Below are positions 14,436 to 21,952 of a stretch of 21,966 bases of DNA, in pieces. The stretch's first letter is position 1. Each line of letters starts with the position of its first letter. The position numbers and the translations under genes are program-made. The stretch is from CAZYSK01 sp964649415. GTDB taxonomy: Bacteria; Chloroflexota; Anaerolineae; B4-G1. Where the stretch lies: positions 1 to 21,966 of the forward strand of contig CAZYSK010000091.1 in assembly GCA_964649415.1 (NCBI GenBank). The letters run 5' to 3'. The notes under the pieces were generated by a model. The model worked only from the letters and a program-made list of their open reading frames with translations, was not told where the DNA came from and did no database searches.

Positions 14436-14992
14436 GCAAAGTCAAACTCTCCGCCAACCACTACTACCACCTTTTCAACCGCGGCGTCGGCCGCCAGCCC
14501 ATCTTCCTCTGCGACGAAAACTGGGGCTATTTTCTCACGCGCGTGCGACACTACTTCCGGCCCGAGCTCGTGGACGTCGTGGCATACTGCCTCATGCCTA
14601 CCCACTACCACTTCTTGCTTCACGTGAAGACAGACGACTTCTCCAAGCGCGTCATGCAGCCCTTTGGCGTCTCCTACACCAAGGCGATCAACCGGCAGCA
14701 GGAGCGCGTCGGCCCGCTCTTCCAGGGACCGTTTCAGGCCGTGTGGGTCGACAAGGACGAATACCTCGTGCACCTTTCCCGCTACATTCATCTCAACCCA
14801 GTTGCCGCCGGCCTGGTAGCGCAGCCCGCGGCGTGGGCCTTCTCCAGCTATCGCGATTACGCCGGCCTGCGCCAGGGCACCCTGCCGGTGCCTGACGTCG
14901 TCCTGTCCCAGTTCGCCTCTCATCAGGCCTATCGAGTCTTCGTGGAGTCGTATCAAGAGGGTGGGGCTATAGGGCATCTGACGATCGATTGA
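14426..14992 (+). CDS. REP-associated tyrosine transposase (RAYT, Y1_Tnp)
   Basis: 188 aa. Y1/HUH transposase of the TnpA_REP group: MPYRKVKLSANHYYHLFNRG at the start, the HUH metal motif in CLMPTHYHFLLH (His-Tyr-His), a helix FSKRVMQPFGVSYTKAINRQ, GPLFQGPFQAVWVDKDEYLVHLSRYIHLNPVAAGL with candidate nucleophile Tyr residues, and a tail of about 45 residues. Length is typical of the family. These enzymes nick single-stranded DNA at REP hairpins, and both flanks carry such hairpins. The reading frame is intact, so it may be active. It is on the same strand as the cas genes and may be carried along in their transcript. Confidence 0.88.
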   Translation: MPYRKVKLSANHYYHLFNRGVGRQPIFLCDENWGYFLTRVRHYFRPELVDVVAYCLMPTHYHFLLHVKTDDFSKRVMQPFGVSYTKAINRQQERVGPLFQGPFQAVWVDKDEYLVHLSRYIHLNPVAAGLVAQPAAWAFSSYRDYAGLRQGTLPVPDVVLSQFASHQAYRVFVESYQEGGAIGHLTID

Positions 14993-14997
14993 GGGAA

Positions 14998-15029
14998 GAA
15001 ACCAGGTTTTTTCCGAAAAACCTGGTTTC
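14998..15029. repeat. 32-bp REP hairpin downstream of RAYT
   Basis: GAAACCAGG and CCTGGTTTC arms around TTTTTTCCGAAAAA; identical to 14351-14382. It is directly followed by two copies of TTTCTCAGGCCG (15026-15037 and 15038-15049), the first overlapping the hairpin end. The T-run within the palindrome could also give weak termination between cas6/RAYT and RT. Confidence 0.9.
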
Positions 15030-15100
15030 TCAGGCCGTTTCTCAGGCCGCGCCTTAACAATCTAGTATTCTTCTTACCATGGCACACGGGAGATGATCTG

Positions 15101-16003
15101 ATGATCGACCAAATACTCACCCAACACAACCTGGAGGAGGCGTGGGACGACGTGCGGGCGGGGAAGGGAGCGGCCGGGTCGGACGGCGTGAGCGTGAAGC
15201 GCTGGGGCCGCAACTGGGAGGAGCGGCTGGTGAACCTGCGCCGGGCGGTTATGGCCAACACCTACCGCCCGGCGCCGCTGGAGCGCTACAGCGTGCCCAA
15301 GAAGAGCGGCGGCCGCCGTCACCTCACCAACCTGACCGTGACCGACAAGGTGCTCCAGCGCGCGGTGCTCAACGTCCTGGACGGCGTGTTCGATCCCCTG
15401 TTCCTCCCCTCCAGCTACGGCTACCGCAAGGGGCGCTCCATCGCCGACGCCGTCGAGGCCATCTGCGCCCACCGCGACGCGGGCTTCACCTGGGTGCTCG
15501 ACGCCGACGTGGACGAGTGCTTCGACAGCCTGGACCACGGCCTGCTCGTGCGCTTCGTGCGCGACGAGGTGGACGACCCCATCGTGCTGCGCCTGATCGA
15601 GGGCTGGCTGCGCGTGGGGCGGCGGGACCCCGACGTGGCGTGCGGCATCCCGCTGGGGGCCGTCATCTCGCCACTTCTGTCCAACGTCTACCTCCACCGG
15701 CTGGATCTGGCGCTGGTCAGCCTGGGCTGGATCGTCGTGCGCTACGCCGACGACTTCGTCGTCCTCTGCCACACCGAGGCCGAGGCCCGCGCCGCGTGGC
15801 AGGACACCGCCGCCGCGCTCGGCCCGCTCAAGCTCCAGCTCGAGCCCCGCAAGACTGCCGTGACCGACTTCGACGCCGGCTTCGACTACCTGGGCGTCCA
15901 CTTCGAGCGCGACGAGTACAGCTACGTCTGGGAGAACAAGCGCATCACCGTCGAGGGCGACTTCCCAGACTTCCTGTTCGCGTATGGGCCGGGATATGAA
16001 TAA
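15101..16003 (+). CDS. CRISPR-associated reverse transcriptase (unfused)
   Basis: 300 aa; the ATG at 15101 has GGGAGA upstream. Group II intron-like RT motifs run in order: GSDGVSVKRW, RPAPLERYSVPKKSGGRRHL, VLQRAVLNVLDGVFDPLFLPSSYGYRKGRS, VLDADVDECFDSLDH (catalytic Asp136), GIPLGAVISPLLSNVYL, VRYADDFVVLC (Y215-A-D-D218), and FDYLGVHF. It ends soon after, with no maturase, endonuclease or Cas6/Cas1 fusion. The near-universal Gln of the PQG motif is Leu185. The stop overlaps the cas1 start (TAATG), so the two are translationally coupled. RTs next to cas1 in type III systems allow spacers to be taken from RNA; that role is inferred here from context. Confidence 0.9.
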   Translation: MIDQILTQHNLEEAWDDVRAGKGAAGSDGVSVKRWGRNWEERLVNLRRAVMANTYRPAPLERYSVPKKSGGRRHLTNLTVTDKVLQRAVLNVLDGVFDPLFLPSSYGYRKGRSIADAVEAICAHRDAGFTWVLDADVDECFDSLDHGLLVRFVRDEVDDPIVLRLIEGWLRVGRRDPDVACGIPLGAVISPLLSNVYLHRLDLALVSLGWIVVRYADDFVVLCHTEAEARAAWQDTAAALGPLKLQLEPRKTAVTDFDAGFDYLGVHFERDEYSYVWENKRITVEGDFPDFLFAYGPGYE

Positions 16004-16998
16004 TGGCAACCTTATACGTAACCGAACAGGGCGCGCGGATCGAGAAGGAATACCGCCGCCTGCTGGTGAGCAAACGTGACGAGGTGCTGCTGGCTGTGCC
16101 GCTGGGGCGGGTCAGCGAGGTCGTGCTCGTGGGACGGGTGGGGGCCACCACGCCCGCGCTGCTCATGCTGCTCGACGAGGGCATCCCGCTCAGCTTCGTC
16201 AGCCGGGCGGGCAAGCTGCGCGGGCGGCTGACCCCGCCTAGCCCCAAGAACCTGCCCCTGCGCCACGCCCAGTACGACCGCGCCCGCGACGCCGCGTTCT
16301 GCATGGCCGTGAGCCGCGCCATCGTCGACGGCAAGCTGCGCAACAGCCGCGCGCTGGCCTACCGCATCCGCCGCTCGCACCCGCAGATCGCTGCCCGCTG
16401 GCTGGAGCGCATCGAGCGGGCCGTCGGGGCCGTGGCCCAGGCCGATGACCTGGACACGCTGCGCGGCGTCGAGGGCGCGGCGGCCAAGGCCTACTTCCAG
16501 GTTCTCCGCGGCGCGCTGCGGCCCGAGATGACCTTCGTGAAGCGCACCCGCCGCCCGCCCCGCGACGCCGCCAACTCGCTCCTGAGCCTGGGCTACACGC
16601 TGCTGACGCAGAACCTGATGACCGCCTGCGAGGTGGTGGGCCTCGATCCCTACGACGGCTTCTTCCACGCCGACAAGTACGGCCGCCCGGCGCTGGCGCT
16701 CGACCTGGTCGAGGAGTTCCGCGGTCCGGTGGTGGACTCGGTGGTGCAACTGGTGATCAACAAGCGCATCGTCGGCCCCGGCGACTTCGAGGTGGGCCGG
16801 ACGGGCGGCATCTACCTCACCGACCGGGGCCTGCGCAGGTTCCTGCGCCAGTACACGCGCCGCCTCAACACCCCCATCCTGCACCCCTACCACCGGCGCC
16901 GTCTGACCTACCAGCGCGTCTTCGAGGTCCAGGCCCGCCTGCTGGCCAAAGCGATCCAGGGCGAACTTGACAAATACCACCCGTTTCGGGTAAGATAG
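16003..16998 (+). CDS. cas1: CRISPR integrase Cas1
   Basis: 331 aa, type III-like Cas1. The N-terminal beta domain begins LYVTEQGARIEKEYRRLLV and contains LLMLLDEGIPLSFVSRAGKLRGRL. The catalytic helical domain has Glu157 (LRGVEGAAAKAYF), His222 (DGFFHADKYGRPALALDLVEEFR) and Asp234/Glu237 as metal ligands, and ends with a helix Q-RVFEVQARLLAKAIQGE. All key residues are present, so it should be an active spacer integrase. It starts one base inside the RT stop. Between it and cas2 lies a REP pair. Confidence 0.96.
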   Translation: MATLYVTEQGARIEKEYRRLLVSKRDEVLLAVPLGRVSEVVLVGRVGATTPALLMLLDEGIPLSFVSRAGKLRGRLTPPSPKNLPLRHAQYDRARDAAFCMAVSRAIVDGKLRNSRALAYRIRRSHPQIAARWLERIERAVGAVAQADDLDTLRGVEGAAAKAYFQVLRGALRPEMTFVKRTRRPPRDAANSLLSLGYTLLTQNLMTACEVVGLDPYDGFFHADKYGRPALALDLVEEFRGPVVDSVVQLVINKRIVGPGDFEVGRTGGIYLTDRGLRRFLRQYTRRLNTPILHPYHRRRLTYQRVFEVQARLLAKAIQGELDKYHPFRVR

Positions 16999-17009
16999 GG
17001 GGCAGGCTG

Positions 17010-17107
17010 AGAAACCAGGTTTTTCGCTGTCGAGTCGTCCGGTCGGCGCGTTTCGTCACGTTTAGGGTGTGTGCCCTGGCAGAATGGGGCCAAAAAACCT
17101 GGTTTCT
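17010..17107. repeat. Inverted pair of REP palindromes (98 bp)
   Basis: AGAAACCAGGTTTTT (17010-17024) and AAAAAACCTGGTTTCT (17092-17107) face each other across 67 bp. It sits between cas1 and cas2, which are normally adjacent, and pushes the cas2 start 127 bp from the cas1 stop. An ATG at 17069 inside it is not the cas2 start. Confidence 0.8.
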
Positions 17108-17125
17108 TCTTCGGACTTGAGACTG

Positions 17126-17419
17126 ATGACTTCCGACTATCGACAGTTCATCGTCGTCGTATACGACATCAGCAGCGACCGGCGCAGGACGAAGCTGCAC
17201 AACGCGCTGCTGGATTACGGCACGCCCGTGCAGTACAGCGTCTTCGAGTGCCTGCTGGACGAGGATGGGCTGGCGCGCATGAAGCGGGCCGTCGGCAAGG
17301 TGATCCGGCCGCGGGTGGACCGGGTGCGCTACTACTACCTGTGCCAGAGCTGTCTGAAGAAGGTCGAGGTGACCTCAGGCGTGGAGGTGTTGCACGAGGA
17401 GGACGTGATCGTAGTCTAG
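17126..17419 (+). CDS. cas2: CRISPR adaptation protein Cas2
   Basis: 97 aa from the ATG at 17126; an upstream in-frame ATG at 17069 would translate REP DNA. The ferredoxin-like fold is clear: FIVVVYDISSDRRRTKLHNALLDYGTPVQYSVFECLLDE, with the Asp after VVVY that is conserved in Cas2, then VRYYYLCQSCLKKVEV with a CxxC pair seen in many type III Cas2 proteins. It bridges Cas1 dimers during integration. No good Shine-Dalgarno sequence is visible; the start region overlaps a stretch resembling the DNA before the membrane CARF gene. The CRISPR leader begins right after its stop. Confidence 0.95.
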   Translation: MTSDYRQFIVVVYDISSDRRRTKLHNALLDYGTPVQYSVFECLLDEDGLARMKRAVGKVIRPRVDRVRYYYLCQSCLKKVEVTSGVEVLHEEDVIVV

Positions 17420-17443
17420 GCCCCGTGGCGGCCTATCCGTTTC

Positions 17444-17497
17444 CGTGTTGCGAGCATCGAGGGGGGTAGGGGCACTTATGGAGACGCTCGCAACACG
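17444..17497. promoter_or_regulatory. 12-bp inverted repeat in the leader
   Basis: CGTGTTGCGAGC (17444-17455) and GCTCGCAACACG (17486-17497) are perfect inverted copies with 30 bp between. The same TGCGAGC core recurs in the next inverted repeat. No T-run follows, so a protein-binding or structural role is more likely than termination of cas2. Confidence 0.6.
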
Positions 17498-17571
17498 AAG
17501 GCGGGTGAGTGCCAGGTGTGGGGGTAGGGTGCTCCTTCACTGCCAGATGTGGCGGGATGGAATAGCGTTTA

Positions 17572-17614
17572 TGCGAGCATGAGGCCCTTTTTCGGGCTTG
17601 CGGAGATGCTCGCA
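17572..17614. promoter_or_regulatory. 9-bp inverted repeat in the leader, before the promoter
   Basis: TGCGAGCAT (17572-17580) and ATGCTCGCA (17606-17614) are perfect inverted copies around 25 bp that include a GGCCCTTTTTCGGGC mini-hairpin. It ends three bases before the TTGACA box. Within the leader TGCGAGC thus appears four times, twice in each orientation. Confidence 0.6.
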
Positions 17615-17616
17615 GA

Positions 17617-17647
17617 TTGACATAACACAGGAAGGGAGGTGCAAAAT
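17617..17647 (+). promoter_or_regulatory. Likely pre-crRNA promoter
   Basis: A perfect -35 hexamer TTGACA (17617-17622) is followed 19 bp later by CAAAAT (17642-17647), four of six matches to the -10 consensus. Transcription would begin near 17655, about 80 bp before the first repeat, and run through the array. Confidence 0.5.
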
Positions 17648-17713
17648 GGGCCAAAAAGCCCCTGTGGGGCCGTTTTTCGGCCCGAAACGAGCAGAAACGA
17701 GCAGAAACGCGCG
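17648..17713 (+). promoter_or_regulatory. Leader stem-loop and GAAACGAGCA direct repeats
   Basis: GGGCCAAAAAGCCCC and GGGGCCGTTTTTCGGCCC (17648-17683) form an imperfect hairpin around TGT. Then GAAACGAGCA occurs at 17684 and 17694, with a partial third copy at 17704. The GAAAC in each unit equals the 3' end of the CRISPR repeat. These leader-proximal repeats are good candidates for Cas1-Cas2 anchoring. Confidence 0.55.
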
Positions 17714-17734
17714 AAAAACCGGGGGGAGAGTAGG

Positions 17735-20700
17735 GTAGAAAAGTCCCCAGAGCCCATTCGGGCGCTGAAACTCTCGAGCCTGCTCGCATGCTTCGTAGAT
17801 GAGTCTGAAACCGTAGAAAAGTCCCCAGAGCCCATTCGGGCGCTGAAACTCTCAGTCTGTGGCAGCACTTATACCCGCAGGGGTCACAGAGTAGAAAAGT
17901 CCCCAGAGCCCATTCGGGCGCTGAAACTCCATCCTCGACGGCTACGGATTTGTCGACCCACGTAGGGTAGAAAAGTCCCCAGAGCCCATTCGGGCGCTGA
18001 AACGATTCGTCGCCATTCACCTTTCTGGGCGACGATCCCCACTTTGGGTAGAAAAGTCCCCAGAGCCCATTCGGGCGCTGAAACTGCGGGTAGCGGTCTG
18101 GTGTCAGCGACTGGGCGCCGGTAGAAAAGTCCCCAGAGCCCATTCGGGCGCTGAAACTCGAGAACCCCGGCTTCGGACAGCACGCGGCGAGCCGCGTAGA
18201 AAAGTCCCCAGAGCCCATTCGGGCGCTGAAACGTTCCCCTTTGGAGCCGTCCGAGTTGGTCCATTTCTCGTGTAGAAAAGTCCCCAGAGCCCATTCGGGC
18301 GCTGAAACCAGCAAGAAGGAGGAGAATTGCCACGACACATCCGCCAATGGTAGAAAAGTCCCCAGAGCCCATTCGGGCGCTGAAACCCTTAAATCGATCG
18401 GACCGACCCCCTCTACTTCGAGTAGAAAAGTCCCCAGAGCCCATTCGGGCGCTGAAACACACCCACCTGCTCGTCTGCTGTCCGCCTGACCGAAAATCGC
18501 CAGTAGAAAAGTCCCCAGAGCCCATTCGGGCGCTGAAACATAGCCGCCAAAATGGCGGCCACTGTCAACCTCAGTTTCAGTAGAAAAGTCCCCAGAGCCC
18601 ATTCGGGCGCTGAAACCAACCGCCCCGCAGGCCACTGCTGAGATCAGCAGTGTTGTAGAAAAGTCCCCAGAGCCCATTCGGGCGCTGAAACGGTCAAAAA
18701 GCACCACGGCGGAGAAGACGACAATAATGGCCGGTAGAAAAGTCCCCAGAGCCCATTCGGGCGCTGAAACCTTGAGTTTCTCCCACAAGCGGGAGAAAAA
18801 CGAACCAAGTAGAAAAGTCCCCAGAGCCCATTCGGGCGCTGAAACACCCCTTGCACCGTTACGTACCCGTTTGTCTCTGTTGATAGTAGAAAAGTCCCCA
18901 GAGCCCATTCGGGCGCTGAAACAAGACGCCCGTGACCGTGAGGGTCAGGGCGAGGCCAGCGAGTAGAAAAGTCCCCAGAGCCCATTCGGGCGCTGAAACC
19001 CTGTTCGTCGGCCGTGAGCATTCCCCCGTTACTCGTAGAAAAGTCCCCAGAGCCCATTCGGGCGCTGAAACCTGCGGCCCACAGGCCGCCAGCGGCACCA
19101 GCGCCAGGAAAAAGGTAGAAAAGTCCCCAGAGCCCATTCGGGCGCTGAAACCCACCAAAGTGGCCCGCGACATTGGTGACCGATCCGGGTAGAAAAGTCC
19201 CCAGAGCCCATTCGGGCGCTGAAACGTACTACCTTGTTGGTAGTACAAGGAGGCAACGAAGCGTAGAAAAGTCCCCAGAGCCCATTCGGGCGCTGAAACC
19301 GAGGCAGCCGGCGTCGGCGTGGCCGTGGGCGTGGACGGTAGAAAAGTCCCCAGAGCCCATTCGGGCGCTGAAACTGCTGCCCATACTGCGTGACAGCAAC
19401 CACTGCGCCAACCAAAGTAGAAAAGTCCCCAGAGCCCATTCGGGCGCTGAAACTAAAATCCTTCCCCACCGGGGCCCTTCTGGGACGGTAGAAAAGTCCC
19501 CAGAGCCCATTCGGGCGCTGAAACCCTGCTGCTCAGCGGCCGTCCAGCCAGTGGCCGGAACGTCCAGTAGAAAAGTCCCCAGAGCCCATTCGGGCGCTGA
19601 AACTCTGGGTCCGGCGGCGGCTTTGGCTCAGCCTCGACAACCTCGAGTAGAAAAGTCCCCAGAGCCCATTCGGGCGCTGAAACGAACCTCCCCGAAAACG
19701 AGGGAGAAAACAATCAAGATTACGTAGAAAAGTCCCCAGAGCCCATTCGGGCGCTGAAACACATGATCTACCTCCTCGAGGCCGTTGCGCCCCGCGATTC
19801 ACCCGTAGAAAAGTCCCCAGAGCCCATTCGGGCGCTGAAACCCCCGTTGCGGGCTTGCGGGGCCGGTTCGCGCTACGCTCTGCCTGTAGAAAAGTCCCCA
19901 GAGCCCATTCGGGCGCTGAAACCGTGGGCGGACGCGATGCCCATTCCGCTCAAACACTCTGGTAGAAAAGTCCCCAGAGCCCATTCGGGCGCTGAAACTC
20001 GAAGAAGACGTTTCCGTCCGGGTCCTTGGGGACCCAGAGGGAGAGTAGAAAAGTCCCCAGAGCCCATTCGGGCGCTGAAACCCGACGTTCCGCTACATCA
20101 AATGTCATTCGGTATATGGTCAGTAGAAAAGTCCCCAGAGCCCATTCGGGCGCTGAAACTCGACGGGCGCGGCTGGCTGGTAACCATATACCAGCATGTA
20201 GAAAAGTCCCCAGAGCCCATTCGGGCGCTGAAACAGTAAGACCTGCCACCACACTGTTGTGTATGTAAAGCCCGGTAGAAAAGTCCCCAGAGCCCATTCG
20301 GGCGCTGAAACTGGTACTGGACGTACCCCTCGGCGCTCCGGCCGTACCACGGGTAGAAAAGTCCCCAGAGCCCATTCGGGCGCTGAAACCCCGGAGTGGT
20401 AGGCCTGGTCGTAGGCGATTACAGGTAGAAAAGTCCCCAGAGCCCATTCGGGCGCTGAAACCAGCATCAGCGTCTGGCCTTTCAGTGGGAAAGAAACATT
20501 CTTGTAGAAAAGTCCCCAGAGCCCATTCGGGCGCTGAAACCGACCTGACAAGCAGCTCTACGAGCTGCTCGGGGCTCAAATGGTAGAAAAGTCCCCAGAG
20601 CCCATTCGGGCGCTGAAATGTGTGTTATCACACCCGGAGCCGCAGAACTGCTCCACCTGGGTAGAAAAGTCCCCAGAGCCCATTCGGGCGCTGAAACGGT

Positions 20701-21952
20701 AATCATGGCCAAACGCAAGTGCTAATTGGATCTGCGTAGAAAAGTCCCCAGAGCCCATTCGGGCGCTGAAACCGGGAGCCACAGGCTCCACTCTTCCGGC
20801 GGAACCACGTAGAAAAGTCCCCAGAGCCCATTCGGGCGCTGAAACCTCCGCCCTGATGAAGTCGAGGAAGCCTGGGTCTTCCTCGTAGAAAAGTCCCCAG
20901 AGCCCATTCGGGCGCTGAAACCCTTCGTCAAAAAAACGGGGAATCAGGCGCGTCACACCGGTAGAAAAGTCCCCAGAGCCCATTCGGGCGCTGAAACTCG
21001 CGGGCCTGAGAAGTGCCTACCGCTCCACATACTGCGCATGTGTAGAAAAGTCCCCAGAGCCCATTCGGGCGCTGAAACCCTTGGCGAAGTCGCCGAGGTT
21101 GAGGCCCCGGCTTTCCCAGTAGAAAAGTCCCCAGAGCCCATTCGGGCGCTGAAACCACCTGGCGCGGGCCACAGGTGCAGGTGCCTACCGGCGGGTCTAG
21201 TAGAAAAGTCCCCAGAGCCCATTCGGGCGCTGAAACTAGGGCCACCGGAGGAACCTCCTGCGCCGCGGCCGGCGCAGGTAGATAAGTCCCCAGAGCCCAT
21301 TCGGGCGCTGAAACGCCTAAAGGCCGGCGCGGGTTCCGACGCTCATGCCGTCGGGTAGAAAAGTCCCCAGAGCCCATTCGGGCGCTGAAACCCGCCCACG
21401 TGGCGTTGACCCTCGCCGTTTCCTCAGTAGAAAAGTCCCCAGAGCCCATTCGGGCGCTGAAACCAGCTGTGCCAGCAATGTTGCTGATTCCTCTGCCGAC
21501 TCCAGCGTAGAAAAGTCCCCAGAGCCCATTCGGGCGCTGAAACTGCCGCTGGCCTTGACCTTCGCCTTGGCCGAGTCAATGGCCGAGTAGAAAAGTCCCC
21601 AGAGCCCATTCGGGCGCTGAAACACTACCGCCGGTGCGTACGGCCCTGGGTTCGGGACCTGCCGCAGGACCAGCGGCAGGTAGTAGAAAAGTCCCCAGAG
21701 CCCATTCGGGCGCTGAAACGCCTGGCCAACCGGGGCAGCCACCAAAAACAACTGATGGGTAGAAAAGTCCCCAGAGCCCATTCGGGCGTTGGAACGGAGA
21801 CCCTTAAGGTTTTCCGAAACCTTTGGGGTCTGCGCAGCCATTCGGTAGAAGAGTCCAGAGCCCATTCGCGGGCTGAAACTGGGGGAATGATCGCCATCAC
21901 CGCAACCAGAAGGACGTAGGCAAGTCCCCAGAGCCCATTCGGGCGTTGGAAC
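17735..21952 (+). CRISPR. Type III CRISPR array, 55 repeats of 37 bp
   Basis: The repeat runs from GTAGAAAAGTCCCC to GGGCGCTGAAAC (37 bp); CAGAGCCC-ATTC-GGGCGCTG inside it forms a stem with one mismatch, and the end GCTGAAAC would be the 8-nt crRNA handle. The first 52 repeats are essentially identical: the 38th (20583) ends in T and the 47th (21278) has A6T. The last three (21759, 21845, 21916) are degenerate, so the old end is at the right. Spacers are 34-46 bp except one of 59 bp (21624-21682) and 49 bp at 21796-21844. Spacer content is unusual: many hold perfect inverted repeats. The array may continue past the window edge. Reading frames on either strand here are products of the repeat and not genes. 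Confidence 0.99.
21796..21831. repeat. Second palindrome family at the degenerate array end
   Basis: After the repeat at 21759, GGAGACCC is followed by AAGGTTT-TCCG-AAACCTT and GGGTCT: two stems (6 and 7 bp) in register with a small internal loop, at 21798-21831. The last 14 bases of the window (21953-21966), after the repeat at 21916, start the same way (GGAGACCCTAAAGG). Both are preceded by the same altered repeat end GCGTTGGAAC. It looks like a REP-type palindrome rather than an ordinary spacer; the TTTTCCGAAA centre resembles that of the first REP family. Confidence 0.65.

Larger units (their letters stand above)
14319..15029 (+). mobile_element. REP-flanked RAYT element (REPtron)
   Basis: A Y1 transposase gene (14426-14992) is bracketed by two identical 32-bp REP hairpins. 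This is the arrangement described for RAYT/REP pairs, in which the transposase recognises REP hairpins. The same REP core is found at six further arms in the window. The element separates cas6 from the RT-cas1-cas2 genes. I cannot see target-site duplications, as expected for this type. Confidence 0.75.
17420..17734 (+). promoter_or_regulatory. CRISPR leader
   Basis: Non-coding 315 bp between cas2 and the first repeat. It holds two inverted repeats sharing a TGCGAGC core, a TTGACA promoter box, a Gly-rich stem-loop and GAAACGAGCA direct repeats immediately before the array. It is placed on the side of the perfect repeats, opposite the degenerate end, so new spacers should enter here and the array be read on the plus strand. 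Confidence 0.8.

Noticed and set aside
14998..15029. Simple rho-independent terminator
   Set aside because: It is identical to the hairpin upstream of the RAYT gene and belongs to the dispersed REP family; a terminator effect is possible but secondary.
15101..16003. Group II intron or retron
   Set aside because: No maturase or endonuclease domain, no intron RNA domain V-like end or msr/msd region seen; the gene is coupled to cas1 by TAATG.
15074..16980. Minus-strand open frames of more than 300 codons opposite RT and cas1
   Set aside because: Shadows of GC-rich coding DNA; the plus strand carries complete RT and Cas1 motifs and ribosome sites.
17433..21900. Long open frames on both strands across the array, with recurring SARMGSGDFST, APEWALGTF and EKSPEPIRALK peptides
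   Set aside because: They are translations of the 37-bp CRISPR repeat; repeat plus spacer is often a multiple of three.
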